Under the pieces are notes generated by a model that saw only the letters and a program-made list of their open reading frames with translations, was not told the origin of the DNA and did no database searches. DNA of 64,000 nucleotides from Alphaproteobacteria bacterium. Its GTDB lineage: Bacteria; Pseudomonadota; Alphaproteobacteria; Rickettsiales; JADKJE01. The position numbers were made by a program, and so were the translations under genes. Position 1 is the stretch's first letter; each line of letters opens with the position of its first letter. Of the stretch, positions 24,683-31,841 are shown piece after piece. The stretch covers positions 620,001 through 684,000 of the forward strand of contig JADKJE010000002.1 in NCBI GenBank assembly GCA_016722515.1. Direction: 5' to 3'.

Positions 24683-25825
24683 CTAGAGTTTAGGATTCAT
24701 AAGGGGAAGAAGTTGTTCAAACCCTGTCTCAGAAGAAAACTCTTTAAAATGCTGATAAAGCTCATCTTTAAGTGAAATAGTCGGAATATGGTTGGCGATA
24801 AGCTCCTGGAGATACGTAATGACTTCCTTAATAGGAAGAAGTAACGGTGAAGGCATGGTGGCTCTTCTGTAAAGTGCTTCAAACGTTGGGTCTTGGATTT
24901 TAGTTTTAATGATAGTATTTGCGTGTTCCGCAGATATATCAGCAAGATGAGCCAAGGTTACGGTGAATAAGAGCAGGTTTCCAGTGCAAAGGGCATGAAT
25001 TGCTAGGCTATGACTCAATTGACGTTGCTTCTTAATAAGCGAAACATAGGTATTCATTTCTTCAAGGGTGGTTTTGGTTGAGGCAATTTGAATCATTAAA
25101 TTATATTTTTCAATTTCATCTTTAAGTGATTTTTTGCTGGTTTGCGTAATGGTTTCTACGAGATTTTGCTGATGATTGTTGATTGTTTCAAGATCCAATT
25201 GATATTTTTCTGCCATTGTTTTAGCGACGTCTTCTTCAACGAGATGGATTAATTTTTCGATGATAGAAATAGGCAAGTCATTGCGTTCAACCATTTTACT
25301 GAGAAGATCAGGATGATGTTCATATCGGTTAATCAAGCAGTCATAAGCTTCTTCGGTGATATGTGCGGTCTTGTTGGCAATGACTGCCTCTGAGACTTCT
25401 TTGATTTCGCGTTTGATAAGCGCGGTTGCCAAGGTGGCTGGCAAATGTTGCCGTTTTGATATCACGAGTAATTTTGCTACGGATGATGTGCTGCCAATTA
25501 TTTGCAAGAGATCATCTTCTGTCAATACTTGTGAGCATTTTAGTATGTGACGGGAAACATCAATATCGTCATCGTTTGCTAATGTCAGTACAATATCATG
25601 TGGGATGAGTTGATTATGCTTGAGATTCTCAGCAATCGTTCTTCTCACAAGCACCGCAGTATCGCGTATGAGAAGACGGACAATATCAAAAACAATGGTT
25701 CTTTCCCGGGAGGAAAATAAATCACGGTTTAAGTCTTTGGTTAATTTCTCAACCATCTGTGATTTGGTCTGTTGATCTGGGTCTTGTATCAATTTTCCAA
25801 CATCGGAGAGCGATAAAGTCTGCAT
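24683..25825 (-). CDS. DUF2336 family protein
   Basis: 380 residues, predicted all-helical with HEAT-like repeats. The N-terminal stretch contains DLFSSRERTIVFDIVRLLIR, followed by AENLKHNQLIPHDIVLTLANDDDIDVSRHIL and further LxxLxxxxD-type repeats. DUF2336 is mainly alphaproteobacterial and has no assigned activity; some members lie near motility or cell-cycle genes. It converges on the deaminase gene (18 bases between stops) and is divergent from the small protein at 26078. Confidence 0.78.
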   Translation of the reverse strand: MQTLSLSDVGKLIQDPDQQTKSQMVEKLTKDLNRDLFSSRERTIVFDIVRLLIRDTAVLVRRTIAENLKHNQLIPHDIVLTLANDDDIDVSRHILKCSQVLTEDDLLQIIGSTSSVAKLLVISKRQHLPATLATALIKREIKEVSEAVIANKTAHITEEAYDCLINRYEHHPDLLSKMVERNDLPISIIEKLIHLVEEDVAKTMAEKYQLDLETINNHQQNLVETITQTSKKSLKDEIEKYNLMIQIASTKTTLEEMNTYVSLIKKQRQLSHSLAIHALCTGNLLLFTVTLAHLADISAEHANTIIKTKIQDPTFEALYRRATMPSPLLLPIKEVITYLQELIANHIPTISLKDELYQHFKEFSSETGFEQLLPLMNPKL

Positions 25826-25958
25826 AATATGCCCTATGGTTAATTCAATATAGAATGTCAGGATAAGGTTAATAATTTGCTAATTTATAAGGGTGTGTTT
25901 TATTTTGATCAAATAATGCAAATGATATTGTAAATAGCGGTGTGGTGTGATACAACAG

Positions 25959-25984
25959 GCGGTGACAGAATCCTCTGTCACCGC
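25959..25984. repeat. Perfect 11-bp hairpin between divergent genes
   Basis: GCGGTGACAGA and TCTGTCACCGC pair perfectly around a 4-base loop. Neither strand has a T-run after the stem. It lies between the DUF2336 gene (minus) and a small plus-strand gene, so it could be an operator, a 5' leader structure or part of a small RNA. Confidence 0.55.
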
Positions 25985-26077
25985 TGTATGGCTGCTAGTC
26001 TGCCATAGGGTGGATAGAGGATTTCCTCGTTAGCGCTGTGCAGATGGTATCATCAACTTAATCTATGGAGATATCGT

Positions 26078-26329
26078 ATGTACTTAATTCCTGCAACTCA
26101 AGTTGAAGCTATTTTGCAGTTAATCATGGAGGCTCGGAAATTATCATTTGATGTGGATACCATGTCGTATGATTATGAGCACCGGGTTATTCGCAATCAA
26201 GCATCTACCAATGCTATGCTTCGCGACCTGTGTTACCGCATGAATACGCTTTCGCGGGGCCTGGATCAAATTTCAGATTTCTTTTCGGTACAAAGTTTTT
26301 ACCGGCCAGATCTGAAAATTCCAGGTTAA
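26078..26329 (+). CDS. Small hypothetical protein
   Basis: 83 residues, soluble and predicted helical, with the segments QVEAILQLIMEARKLSFDVD and MLRDLCYRMNTLSRGLDQIS. TATGGAG precedes the ATG with good spacing. No family is recognised. It is followed by two hairpins (26337-26367 and 26388-26425), the second a good terminator, so it is likely a monocistronic expressed gene. Confidence 0.5.
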   Translation: MYLIPATQVEAILQLIMEARKLSFDVDTMSYDYEHRVIRNQASTNAMLRDLCYRMNTLSRGLDQISDFFSVQSFYRPDLKIPG

Positions 26330-26336
26330 TAGTGTC

Positions 26337-26367
26337 ATCACCACCTGCTCTTTAGTAAGGTGGTGAT
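26337..26367 (+). other. Hairpin downstream of the small gene
   Basis: ATCACCACCT and AGGTGGTGAT are perfect 10-base complements around an 11-base loop, immediately after the stop at 26329. Only a weak pyrimidine tract follows. It may stabilise the mRNA end or act with the terminator just downstream. Confidence 0.5.
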
Positions 26368-26387
26368 TTCCTTTATGGAAACCTATA

Positions 26388-26425
26388 AAGAAGGGAATCA
26401 GCTTTTGCTGATTTTCCCTTCTTTT
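26388..26425 (+). terminator. Intrinsic terminator (bidirectional)
   Basis: GAAGGGAATCAGC, a TTTT loop and GCTGATTTTCCCTTC followed by a T-run form a strong stem with one bulge. The A-run on the opposite side makes it usable for the converging zur transcript as well. Confidence 0.75.
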
Positions 26426-26446
26426 TATATTTATAGACCCGATGTA

Positions 26447-26911
26447 TTACCCTAAACATTCCGGACATTGTCCATGAATCTCAAGAATCATGGATTCAAC
26501 GCGGTAACCATTTTTTTGACAGGAGGCGGTAATGACTTGGGAAAGTTCATCATGACACATTTCGGTAACATTGTGGCAGGTGTTGCACACAAAAAACTGG
26601 CATTGATGCTCATCGCCTGGATGCGGGCATCCAACGAAGGAATTGAGGCTTTCAATTTTATGTACTAAACGCTGATCAAGAAGAAAATCCAAGGCACGAT
26701 AAACAGTAGGAGGGGCGCTGGCACCATCGTCTTTATCAAGCATGGCGAGTAGGTCATAGGCTTTGATTGGTTTATGGCTTTGCCAAACCAGTTCAAGAAT
26801 TTTCTTTCTGATGGGCGTAAGTTTTTGGCCATGCTGATGGCAGAGTCTGTCGGCCTGGTGAAGGGCCTGACTGATACATTGTTTATGGTTATGGTGCGAA
26901 TGATAAGGCAT
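26447..26911 (-). CDS. zur: Zur, Fur-family zinc uptake regulator
   Basis: 154 residues from the ATG at 26911. A longer frame to 26977 is rejected because it would contain the promoter and Zur box of znuA. The N-terminus is His-rich (MPYHSHHNHKQC). The winged-helix domain contains LTPIRKKILELVW and APPTVYRALDFLLDQRLVHKI. The metal-binding dimer domain has HQCQFFVCNTCHNV (structural Cys-x-x-Cys) and a C-terminal CPEC. It would repress znuA and the following operon when zinc is sufficient. No clear Shine-Dalgarno is seen. Confidence 0.88.
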   Translation of the reverse strand: MPYHSHHNHKQCISQALHQADRLCHQHGQKLTPIRKKILELVWQSHKPIKAYDLLAMLDKDDGASAPPTVYRALDFLLDQRLVHKIESLNSFVGCPHPGDEHQCQFFVCNTCHNVTEMCHDELSQVITASCQKNGYRVESMILEIHGQCPECLG

Positions 26912-26932
26912 GGCAATGGATAAAGGAGTGGC

Positions 26933-26960
26933 TTGACAAGTTTTTGTTATTATATAACAT
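26933..26960 (+). promoter_or_regulatory. znuA promoter overlapped by the Zur box
   Basis: A perfect TTGACA (26933-26938), a 16-base spacer and TAACAT (26955-26960, four of six) form a promoter whose -10 lies inside the Zur box at 26945-26959. Bound Zur would block RNA polymerase. The start codon of znuA is at 26993. Confidence 0.55.
26945..26959. promoter_or_regulatory. Zur box (zinc-dependent operator)
   Basis: TGTTATTATATAACA is a near-perfect palindrome (one mismatched pair) with the TGTTATA-N-TATAACA architecture of Zur operators. It lies in the 81-base gap between zur and znuA and could control both. Confidence 0.8.
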
Positions 26961-26992
26961 AACGTCAATTCTGGCAACTGTCTTGGTATAAT

Positions 26993-27940
26993 ATGTATTT
27001 TTTAACATTGTTGATATCTCTTTTCTTTGTTTTTTCATTGTCTGCCGAGGCGGCGATACCGCACGGTGACGGTAAGGTTGTTGTATCTATCAAACCGCTT
27101 TATTCGTTGGTTGCCAGCGTCATGGGAGAAACGGGAACCCCAACGCTGCTTATCGATAAAAATGCCTCACCCCATGATTATTCTTTAAAGCCATCCGAAG
27201 TCACACTTATACAACATGCTGATATGTTTTTCTTTGTCAGCCCTCATTTTGAGACATTTCTTCAAAAGCCGCTTGGCTTGGTAACCAAAAAGACGAATCT
27301 CATTAACATGGTAGAAAGCTCGCATCTTGCGTTGCTCCCTTTCAGGAGAGACGGTGATTGGGATATCCATCATGAACATATTCATGACCATGACCATGAC
27401 AGTGCTAGATTTGATTACCATGTTTGGCTTGACCCAGCCAATGCGATGAAGATGGTGAGCACAATCGAGCGGGCTATGTCACATCGTTATCCAGCTAATC
27501 AACAACAGTACCATGCCAATGCGCAGAAAACGATAGCGCGGCTTCGTCTACTGGATCAGCGAGTCAGTGCTGAATTAAAACCTTTGCACCACATGCCTTA
27601 TATTGTGTTTCATGATGCCTTTCATTATTTTGAGAAAGCCTATGGCATTTCAGCGGTAGGCAGTATTGCCCTTGAACCTGAACAACCACCATCAGCCCAA
27701 ACGCTAAATGCGATTCGTCACAAAATTAGAAAGCTGGGCGTTAGTTGTGTCTTCACTGAGCCACAGGTTAACCGTGGTGTTATCAATGCAGTCAGTGAAG
27801 GGTTGCCAATTATCATCGGCCAACTAGATGAGCAGGGAGTGTTATTGCCTGTGAGCCCTGACCTTTATTTTCATCTGATTGAAAATATTGCCAATGAAAT
27901 CCATACTTGTTTAACAACTCCTAAAAAAAAGAGGCCATGA
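26993..27940 (+). CDS. znuA: Zinc ABC transporter substrate-binding protein (ZnuA-like)
   Basis: 315 residues with a signal peptide (cleavage after AEA near residue 20). Cluster 9 metal-binding protein: His61 in KNASPHDYS, His143 in FDYHVWLDP, the VFHDAFHYFEKAYG motif and a C-terminal Asp in GQLDEQG are the usual zinc ligands. A His/Asp loop HHEHIHDHDHD (126-136) between the first two ligands is the ZnuA-type charged loop. It is preceded by a Zur box. Unusually the next genes are not znuC and znuB but a MacB-type ABC pair. Confidence 0.9.
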   Translation: MYFLTLLISLFFVFSLSAEAAIPHGDGKVVVSIKPLYSLVASVMGETGTPTLLIDKNASPHDYSLKPSEVTLIQHADMFFFVSPHFETFLQKPLGLVTKKTNLINMVESSHLALLPFRRDGDWDIHHEHIHDHDHDSARFDYHVWLDPANAMKMVSTIERAMSHRYPANQQQYHANAQKTIARLRLLDQRVSAELKPLHHMPYIVFHDAFHYFEKAYGISAVGSIALEPEQPPSAQTLNAIRHKIRKLGVSCVFTEPQVNRGVINAVSEGLPIIIGQLDEQGVLLPVSPDLYFHLIENIANEIHTCLTTPKKKRP

Positions 27941-28581
27941 TGTTGAAAGTGGATCATATCAGTTATCAATTTGGCTCCAAAAATGTCGTTGGACCCTTGA
28001 GTTTTACTCTTCCGCAGGGAGAGCATTTATTAATTGTGGGGCCATCAGGGTGTGGTAAGACAACTTTATTGCATCTGCTGTGCGGCTTGTTGGCACCGCA
28101 ACAGGGAAGCATAATGTATGGTGAGAGCGTTATTAATCATTTATCTGCTGGAGAGTTAGATCATTTTCGCAGCCGTTCTATGGGGATTATTTTTCAAGTA
28201 TTTCATCTGATAAAGGCACTGACGGTAGAACAAAATATGTTACTGGCACAAAGTCTTGCTGGTTTTGAACCGGCTAAAGAACCAATACACACACTGCTTG
28301 CTTCGCTTGGATTGTCACAGGAAGCCAAACATGCGTATCATGAATTGAGTGTTGGGCAGGCGCAGCGTGTGGCGATTGCCAGGGCACTTATTAATAGTCC
28401 TCAATGGATTTTAGCAGACGAACCCACATCTTCATTAGACGATGAAAATGCCCATATCACGATTGGCCTGTTACTACAGCATGCAAAAGAATACCACGCA
28501 TCACTGGTGGTGGTGACGCATGATCAACGTATCAAGAATCATTTTACCACTATTCTTGATTTATCAAAAAGTGAGGCATAG
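27937..28581 (+). CDS. ABC transporter ATP-binding protein (LolD/MacB-like)
   Basis: 214 residues. Walker A is GPSGCGKT (35-42), the Q-loop FQVFHLIKALTVEQNM, the signature LSVGQAQRVAIARAL (normally LSGGQ) and Walker B WILADEPTSSLD. The short loop composition groups it with LolD/MacB-type exporters rather than ZnuC. It overlaps the znuA stop by 4 bases and precedes an FtsX-fold permease by two bases, so all three are one Zur-controlled operon. Confidence 0.9.
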   Translation: MMLKVDHISYQFGSKNVVGPLSFTLPQGEHLLIVGPSGCGKTTLLHLLCGLLAPQQGSIMYGESVINHLSAGELDHFRSRSMGIIFQVFHLIKALTVEQNMLLAQSLAGFEPAKEPIHTLLASLGLSQEAKHAYHELSVGQAQRVAIARALINSPQWILADEPTSSLDDENAHITIGLLLQHAKEYHASLVVVTHDQRIKNHFTTILDLSKSEA

Positions 28582-28583
28582 TC

Positions 28584-29816
28584 ATGAATATCATTGCACT
28601 TAGTTTTGCTTATTTACGGTACCGGTTTTGGAACTCATTCTTCAATATTATGCTGCTTGGACTTGGTATTGCCACAATCACCATCGTATTGCTGCTTTCC
28701 AGGCACTTAGAAGATAGATTAGACAAGGATGCTGCTGGAATTGATTTAGTGGTAGGTGCTAAAGGAAGTCCATTACAGCTTATCTTGTCATCGGTCTATC
28801 ATGTGGATATTCCTACAGGTAATATTGCATTGAGTGAAGCACAAACATTAATGCACCATCCTCAGGTGAAATTAGCTATCCCGTTGGCGCTTGGTGATAA
28901 TTACCAGGGCTTTCGAATTGTGGGAACCGAGCCTATCTTTACCAGTCTCTATGCATCGGCCTTGGCGGCGGGAAGGCTTTGGCATAAATCGATGGAAGTG
29001 GTTATTGGCGCAGATGTCGCCACCAGCGCTAATATGAATATTGGTAATCTCTTTGCTGGAAGCCATGGGTTGATACCTGGGGGGAATACACATGCGGATC
29101 ATCAATATGTGGTGGTGGGTATTATGCCAAAAACAGGTACGGTGATGGATCGTTTAATCTTAACATCGGTCGATAGTGTTTGGGATATTCATGAAGAAGA
29201 AGAACACCAAGAGCGCGCAGAAATGGCAAGCCATCAGCATAAACATACGATGTTGGAAACCGTTTCACCCCAGCATGAAATAACGGCGTTACTGATCAAA
29301 TATCGCTCTCCTGTTGCGGCGATGACACTTCCGCGAATTATTAATCAAAGGACACAGATGCAGGCAGCAAGCCCGGCATTTGAAGTGACGCGTTTGTTCC
29401 ATGTTTTAGGCATTGGTAAAGAGGTGCTTAAAGCGATGGGGTATGGTTTAATGGCATTTTCATTGTTGAGTGTTTGGGTGGCACTAACGAATACCATGAG
29501 AGAACGTCGTTACGATATTGCACTGATGCGGGTACTGGGTGCATCGCGGATGCGGGTTTCGGTGCAGATGATCGTCGAGGCATTATTATTGGTCGTGTCA
29601 GGTGTTGTTTTAGGGCAGCTTATTGCCCGTATAGGGTTGTGCGTCATGGCATTCTGGTTACGCGATGTGCAATATGGGCTTCCCCTGCTTTATCCACTTC
29701 AAATAGAAGAAATATGGCTTAATCTTGCGTTAGTGGTGACAGCTGTTATGGCTGCTTTATATCCTGCCATTCAGTCGTATCGTGTTGAAGTGGCATCATT
29801 ACTTAGAAGGACGTGA
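28584..29816 (+). CDS. FtsX/MacB-type ABC permease
   Basis: 410 residues. One N-terminal helix (about 17-40), a large periplasmic domain (about 45-290) and three C-terminal helices including YGLMAFSLLSVWVALTNTM and the MRERRYDIALMRVLGASRMRV coupling segment typical of FtsX/MacB. The periplasmic domain has a His-rich loop (EEEEHQERAEMASHQHKH, about 207-224), consistent with metal handling. Partner of the preceding ATPase. Confidence 0.88.
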   Translation: MNIIALSFAYLRYRFWNSFFNIMLLGLGIATITIVLLLSRHLEDRLDKDAAGIDLVVGAKGSPLQLILSSVYHVDIPTGNIALSEAQTLMHHPQVKLAIPLALGDNYQGFRIVGTEPIFTSLYASALAAGRLWHKSMEVVIGADVATSANMNIGNLFAGSHGLIPGGNTHADHQYVVVGIMPKTGTVMDRLILTSVDSVWDIHEEEEHQERAEMASHQHKHTMLETVSPQHEITALLIKYRSPVAAMTLPRIINQRTQMQAASPAFEVTRLFHVLGIGKEVLKAMGYGLMAFSLLSVWVALTNTMRERRYDIALMRVLGASRMRVSVQMIVEALLLVVSGVVLGQLIARIGLCVMAFWLRDVQYGLPLLYPLQIEEIWLNLALVVTAVMAALYPAIQSYRVEVASLLRRT

Positions 29817-29818
29817 CG

Positions 29819-30340
29819 ATGAGTAGAATGAACCTATTAATCAAAGGATTACTCATAGCATTATGGTGCATAACTCCTTGTGTTGCGGAAGCCATCTTGA
29901 CGACAAAAGTGGATGATCCCGGTATTTTTGAAACGGGGATTAAGCCATTACAGGTTAGCAAGGGTGCGGTTCCATGGGAAAAATTTGCTCAAACAAAATC
30001 AACAGAAAAAGAAATGTCTGATTTGCTCGGAAAATATTTTGTGCTATTGCCTCATTATTCAGCAGACATCAAGGCGCTTGATGGCCAGGTGGTGACGTTA
30101 ATGGGCTATATGTTCCCGCTTCAGGAAGCAGAAAAGCAATCTGATTTCCTGTTTGGCCCTTTTCCGCCATCTTGCCCATTCCATTATCATGTGAATCCTA
30201 ACCAAGTGGTTGAAGTGGTGACTTCAAAACCTATCAAATTTTCTTATCATCCTATTCGTATAAAGGGGCGCCTGCATCTAACACCCAAAGACCCAAATGG
30301 TGTGTTCTATATTTTGAGGCAGGCACAGCTAGATGAGTAA
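29819..30340 (+). CDS. DUF3299 exported protein, zinc operon
   Basis: 173 residues from the ATG at 29819 (AAGGA 7 bases upstream; an in-frame GTG lies two codons before). A signal peptide ends near TPCVAEA. The DUF3299 core spans PHYSADIKALDGQVVTLMGY, MFPLQEAEKQSDFLFGPFPP, SCPFHYH and KFSYHPIRIKGRL. DUF3299 proteins often accompany MacB-type ABC pairs and zinc-binding proteins in Zur regulons, so a periplasmic zinc-handling role is inferred. Last gene of the operon. Confidence 0.8.
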   Translation: MSRMNLLIKGLLIALWCITPCVAEAILTTKVDDPGIFETGIKPLQVSKGAVPWEKFAQTKSTEKEMSDLLGKYFVLLPHYSADIKALDGQVVTLMGYMFPLQEAEKQSDFLFGPFPPSCPFHYHVNPNQVVEVVTSKPIKFSYHPIRIKGRLHLTPKDPNGVFYILRQAQLDE

Positions 30341-30392
30341 GCCCTTCTGTAAGCAACAGGGGGGGGGATTTATAAATGAGATTAGGAACTTC

Positions 30393-30474
30393 AAAGCCAA
30401 TCGCAAGAGGTAGCCCTTAAGTAGACCGCCCACCGCTCTACCAAAGATCAGAGCTACCTCCTGCGATTGGCTTT
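30393..30474. terminator. Long structured inverted repeat between convergent genes
   Basis: A 22-base arm AAAGCCAATCGCAAGAGGTA+GC (30393-30414) pairs with 30453-30474 with a single mismatch, enclosing a 38-base loop. Inside it GTAGA/TCTAC and, on the minus strand, a GCTCT/AGAGC hairpin give a branched, tRNA-like outline, but no T-arm or anticodon stem of a real tRNA can be drawn. It lies exactly between the convergent DUF3299 gene and the end of the secretion operon. A bidirectional terminator is likeliest; a structured RNA cannot be excluded. Confidence 0.55.
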
Positions 30475-30479
30475 ATCAA

Positions 30480-30833
30480 CTATTCCCAATCGCTAAAAGG
30501 AATGCCAGATGCAACACGGCGTTTGGCTTCTGTAAGAGCGCTATTGACGTCATCAACGGTAATTGAGAAATGGGCAGCATCGACGCAATAAGTGGCGACT
30601 TTGTATCTGTTCTTTTTCAGCTTAATGAAATAAATCATGGGTGCCTGCCAGCATTTTTCGAGGATCTGCGGGCAATTGCCCCCGACGAACCCACTTGAAC
30701 TACAGAGTACCCATGCGCCGCGCATGTCGTTGCGGCTGTCCCAGTCAAATTCATAAGGATTGTCGGCAATTCCGGCATGGGGAATGATGACCGTGAAGAG
30801 AAAGAATAAACATCTCAGGATAATGGTTCGCAT
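30480..30833 (-). CDS. Small exported protein at the end of the T4SS operon
   Basis: 117 residues with a signal peptide (hydrophobic 4-18, cleavage after GIA near residue 23). The mature part has four cysteines (VLCSSS, GGNCPQILEKCW and TYC) and ends in an acidic, Trp-containing tail. No known domain is recognised. It starts two bases after the preceding lipoprotein stop, so it belongs to the virB transcript and may be a periplasmic accessory component. Confidence 0.55.
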   Translation of the reverse strand: MRTIILRCLFFLFTVIIPHAGIADNPYEFDWDSRNDMRGAWVLCSSSGFVGGNCPQILEKCWQAPMIYFIKLKKNRYKVATYCVDAAHFSITVDDVNSALTEAKRRVASGIPFSDWE

Positions 30834-30835
30834 AA

Positions 30836-31468
30836 CTAATCCTTTTTGCGTGTGGTTTTAGTGAGGTACTTACCGATATCACTTCGATCGATAAATAATC
30901 CAATGACGCTATGATTGGGGATATCTGTACGGGTGGTTGATCCCCATGAAGTAATGGGAATCATACTTTCTTCCGTTAAGCCGGCCTGCGTTAGCCCGGC
31001 CATGATGGTGTGGATACGTTCGGAGGCTAGATGATCGGGATCGATGTAATCATCTCCATAAGCATAACTCATCAACACGAGAAGCGGTTTACGGTTTGGG
31101 TTTTTAAGGAGGGCCTGGTAATCCGGCTCTTCTTTTGGAGTTGTACTGGTGGAATCAAACGGGATCGTAAAATCGGGTTTGGTTACAGCGTGGTGTTTAG
31201 GGATAGGTTTTTGGTTCATGGCTTTGACGTTGATAGGTTTATCGTGAGTGGATTGATCGCCAAGAGGTTCATCACTTCCTGGCTCAGGACTATCTTCCAG
31301 CGTTTGCGGTTCTGGAGGAGGTGATTGGGTTAGGTCTTTTTCAATAGGTGTATGTTCGTCTTTGGCGGGGTGCTCAAGGGTTTGTGGTATACAGCCATTC
31401 ATGAAACAAAGCAGGAAACTGCTTGTGATAAGGGCCAAAACAAGTCGGATTATAAGGTTAGTCTGCAT
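30836..31468 (-). CDS. T4SS-associated lipoprotein with OmpA-like C-terminus
   Basis: 210 residues. A lipoprotein signal ends in the lipobox FMNGC (Cys26). A long Pro/Glu/Ser/Asp-rich linker (about 30-125) precedes a C-terminal domain with LASERIHTIMAGLTQAGLTEESM and NHSVIGLFIDR, which has the layout of the peptidoglycan-binding OmpA domain (substitutions at several binding positions). Outer-membrane anchoring of the secretion channel, in place of the short VirB7 lipoprotein, is the likely role. It overlaps the PilL-N-like gene by 11 bases. Confidence 0.65.
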   Translation of the reverse strand: MQTNLIIRLVLALITSSFLLCFMNGCIPQTLEHPAKDEHTPIEKDLTQSPPPEPQTLEDSPEPGSDEPLGDQSTHDKPINVKAMNQKPIPKHHAVTKPDFTIPFDSTSTTPKEEPDYQALLKNPNRKPLLVLMSYAYGDDYIDPDHLASERIHTIMAGLTQAGLTEESMIPITSWGSTTRTDIPNHSVIGLFIDRSDIGKYLTKTTRKKD

Positions 31469-31841
31469 GGGATATTTCCTTTATAGGGGGTAAGACACGT
31501 TCGAATGTGAGTAGTTTGTGGGCGTGATCAACAACAATCCGGTAGGAAGAACCTGCGAGTCGCTGTAAATAGGTTTCAAGTATCACGGGTTCGTCTGGTT
31601 GTGATTCTTTGGGTAGGAGCTCAGAAGCTAATGCATCGATGGGTTCGGTGGCAGGTGAGCGGGTAATGAAATGATACCCGATGGGGTTAAGCATATACTG
31701 AATAGCTGCGCCTTTGGAGGTGATATCTTCAGGAAAATAGGGCCGAAAGGAGAGATGAAGCGGGTTATAACCGTAGTTTGATTTGGCTAAGGCGGTAGAA
31801 CCTATCAACAGAAAGAAGCAGCAGAGAAAACTAGCACGCAT
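31458..31841 (-). CDS. PilL-N/TcpQ-like periplasmic T4SS protein
   Basis: 127 residues with a signal peptide (cleavage after LAK, about residue 20). The segment from about residue 45 to the end, containing MLNPIGYHFI, LETYLQRLAGSSYRIVVDHA and HKLLTFERVLP, resembles the PilL N-terminal or TcpQ-type domain found in pilus-linked and integrating-element secretion clusters. It overlaps the virB10 stop and the lipoprotein start by 11 bases each. VirB/D4 operons do not usually carry this gene, so it marks a variant core complex. Confidence 0.55.
   Translation of the reverse strand: MRASFLCCFFLLIGSTALAKSNYGYNPLHLSFRPYFPEDITSKGAAIQYMLNPIGYHFITRSPATEPIDALASELLPKESQPDEPVILETYLQRLAGSSYRIVVDHAHKLLTFERVLPPIKEISHAD

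Noticed and set aside
26912..26977. Extended N-terminus of Zur
   Set aside because: The extra codons contain the TTGACA of the znuA promoter and the Zur box, so the shorter start is preferred.
30393..30474. tRNA gene between DUF3299 and the secretion operon
   Set aside because: A D-arm-like hairpin exists, but no T-arm or proper anticodon stem-loop can be drawn, so it is recorded as a structured terminator-like repeat only.
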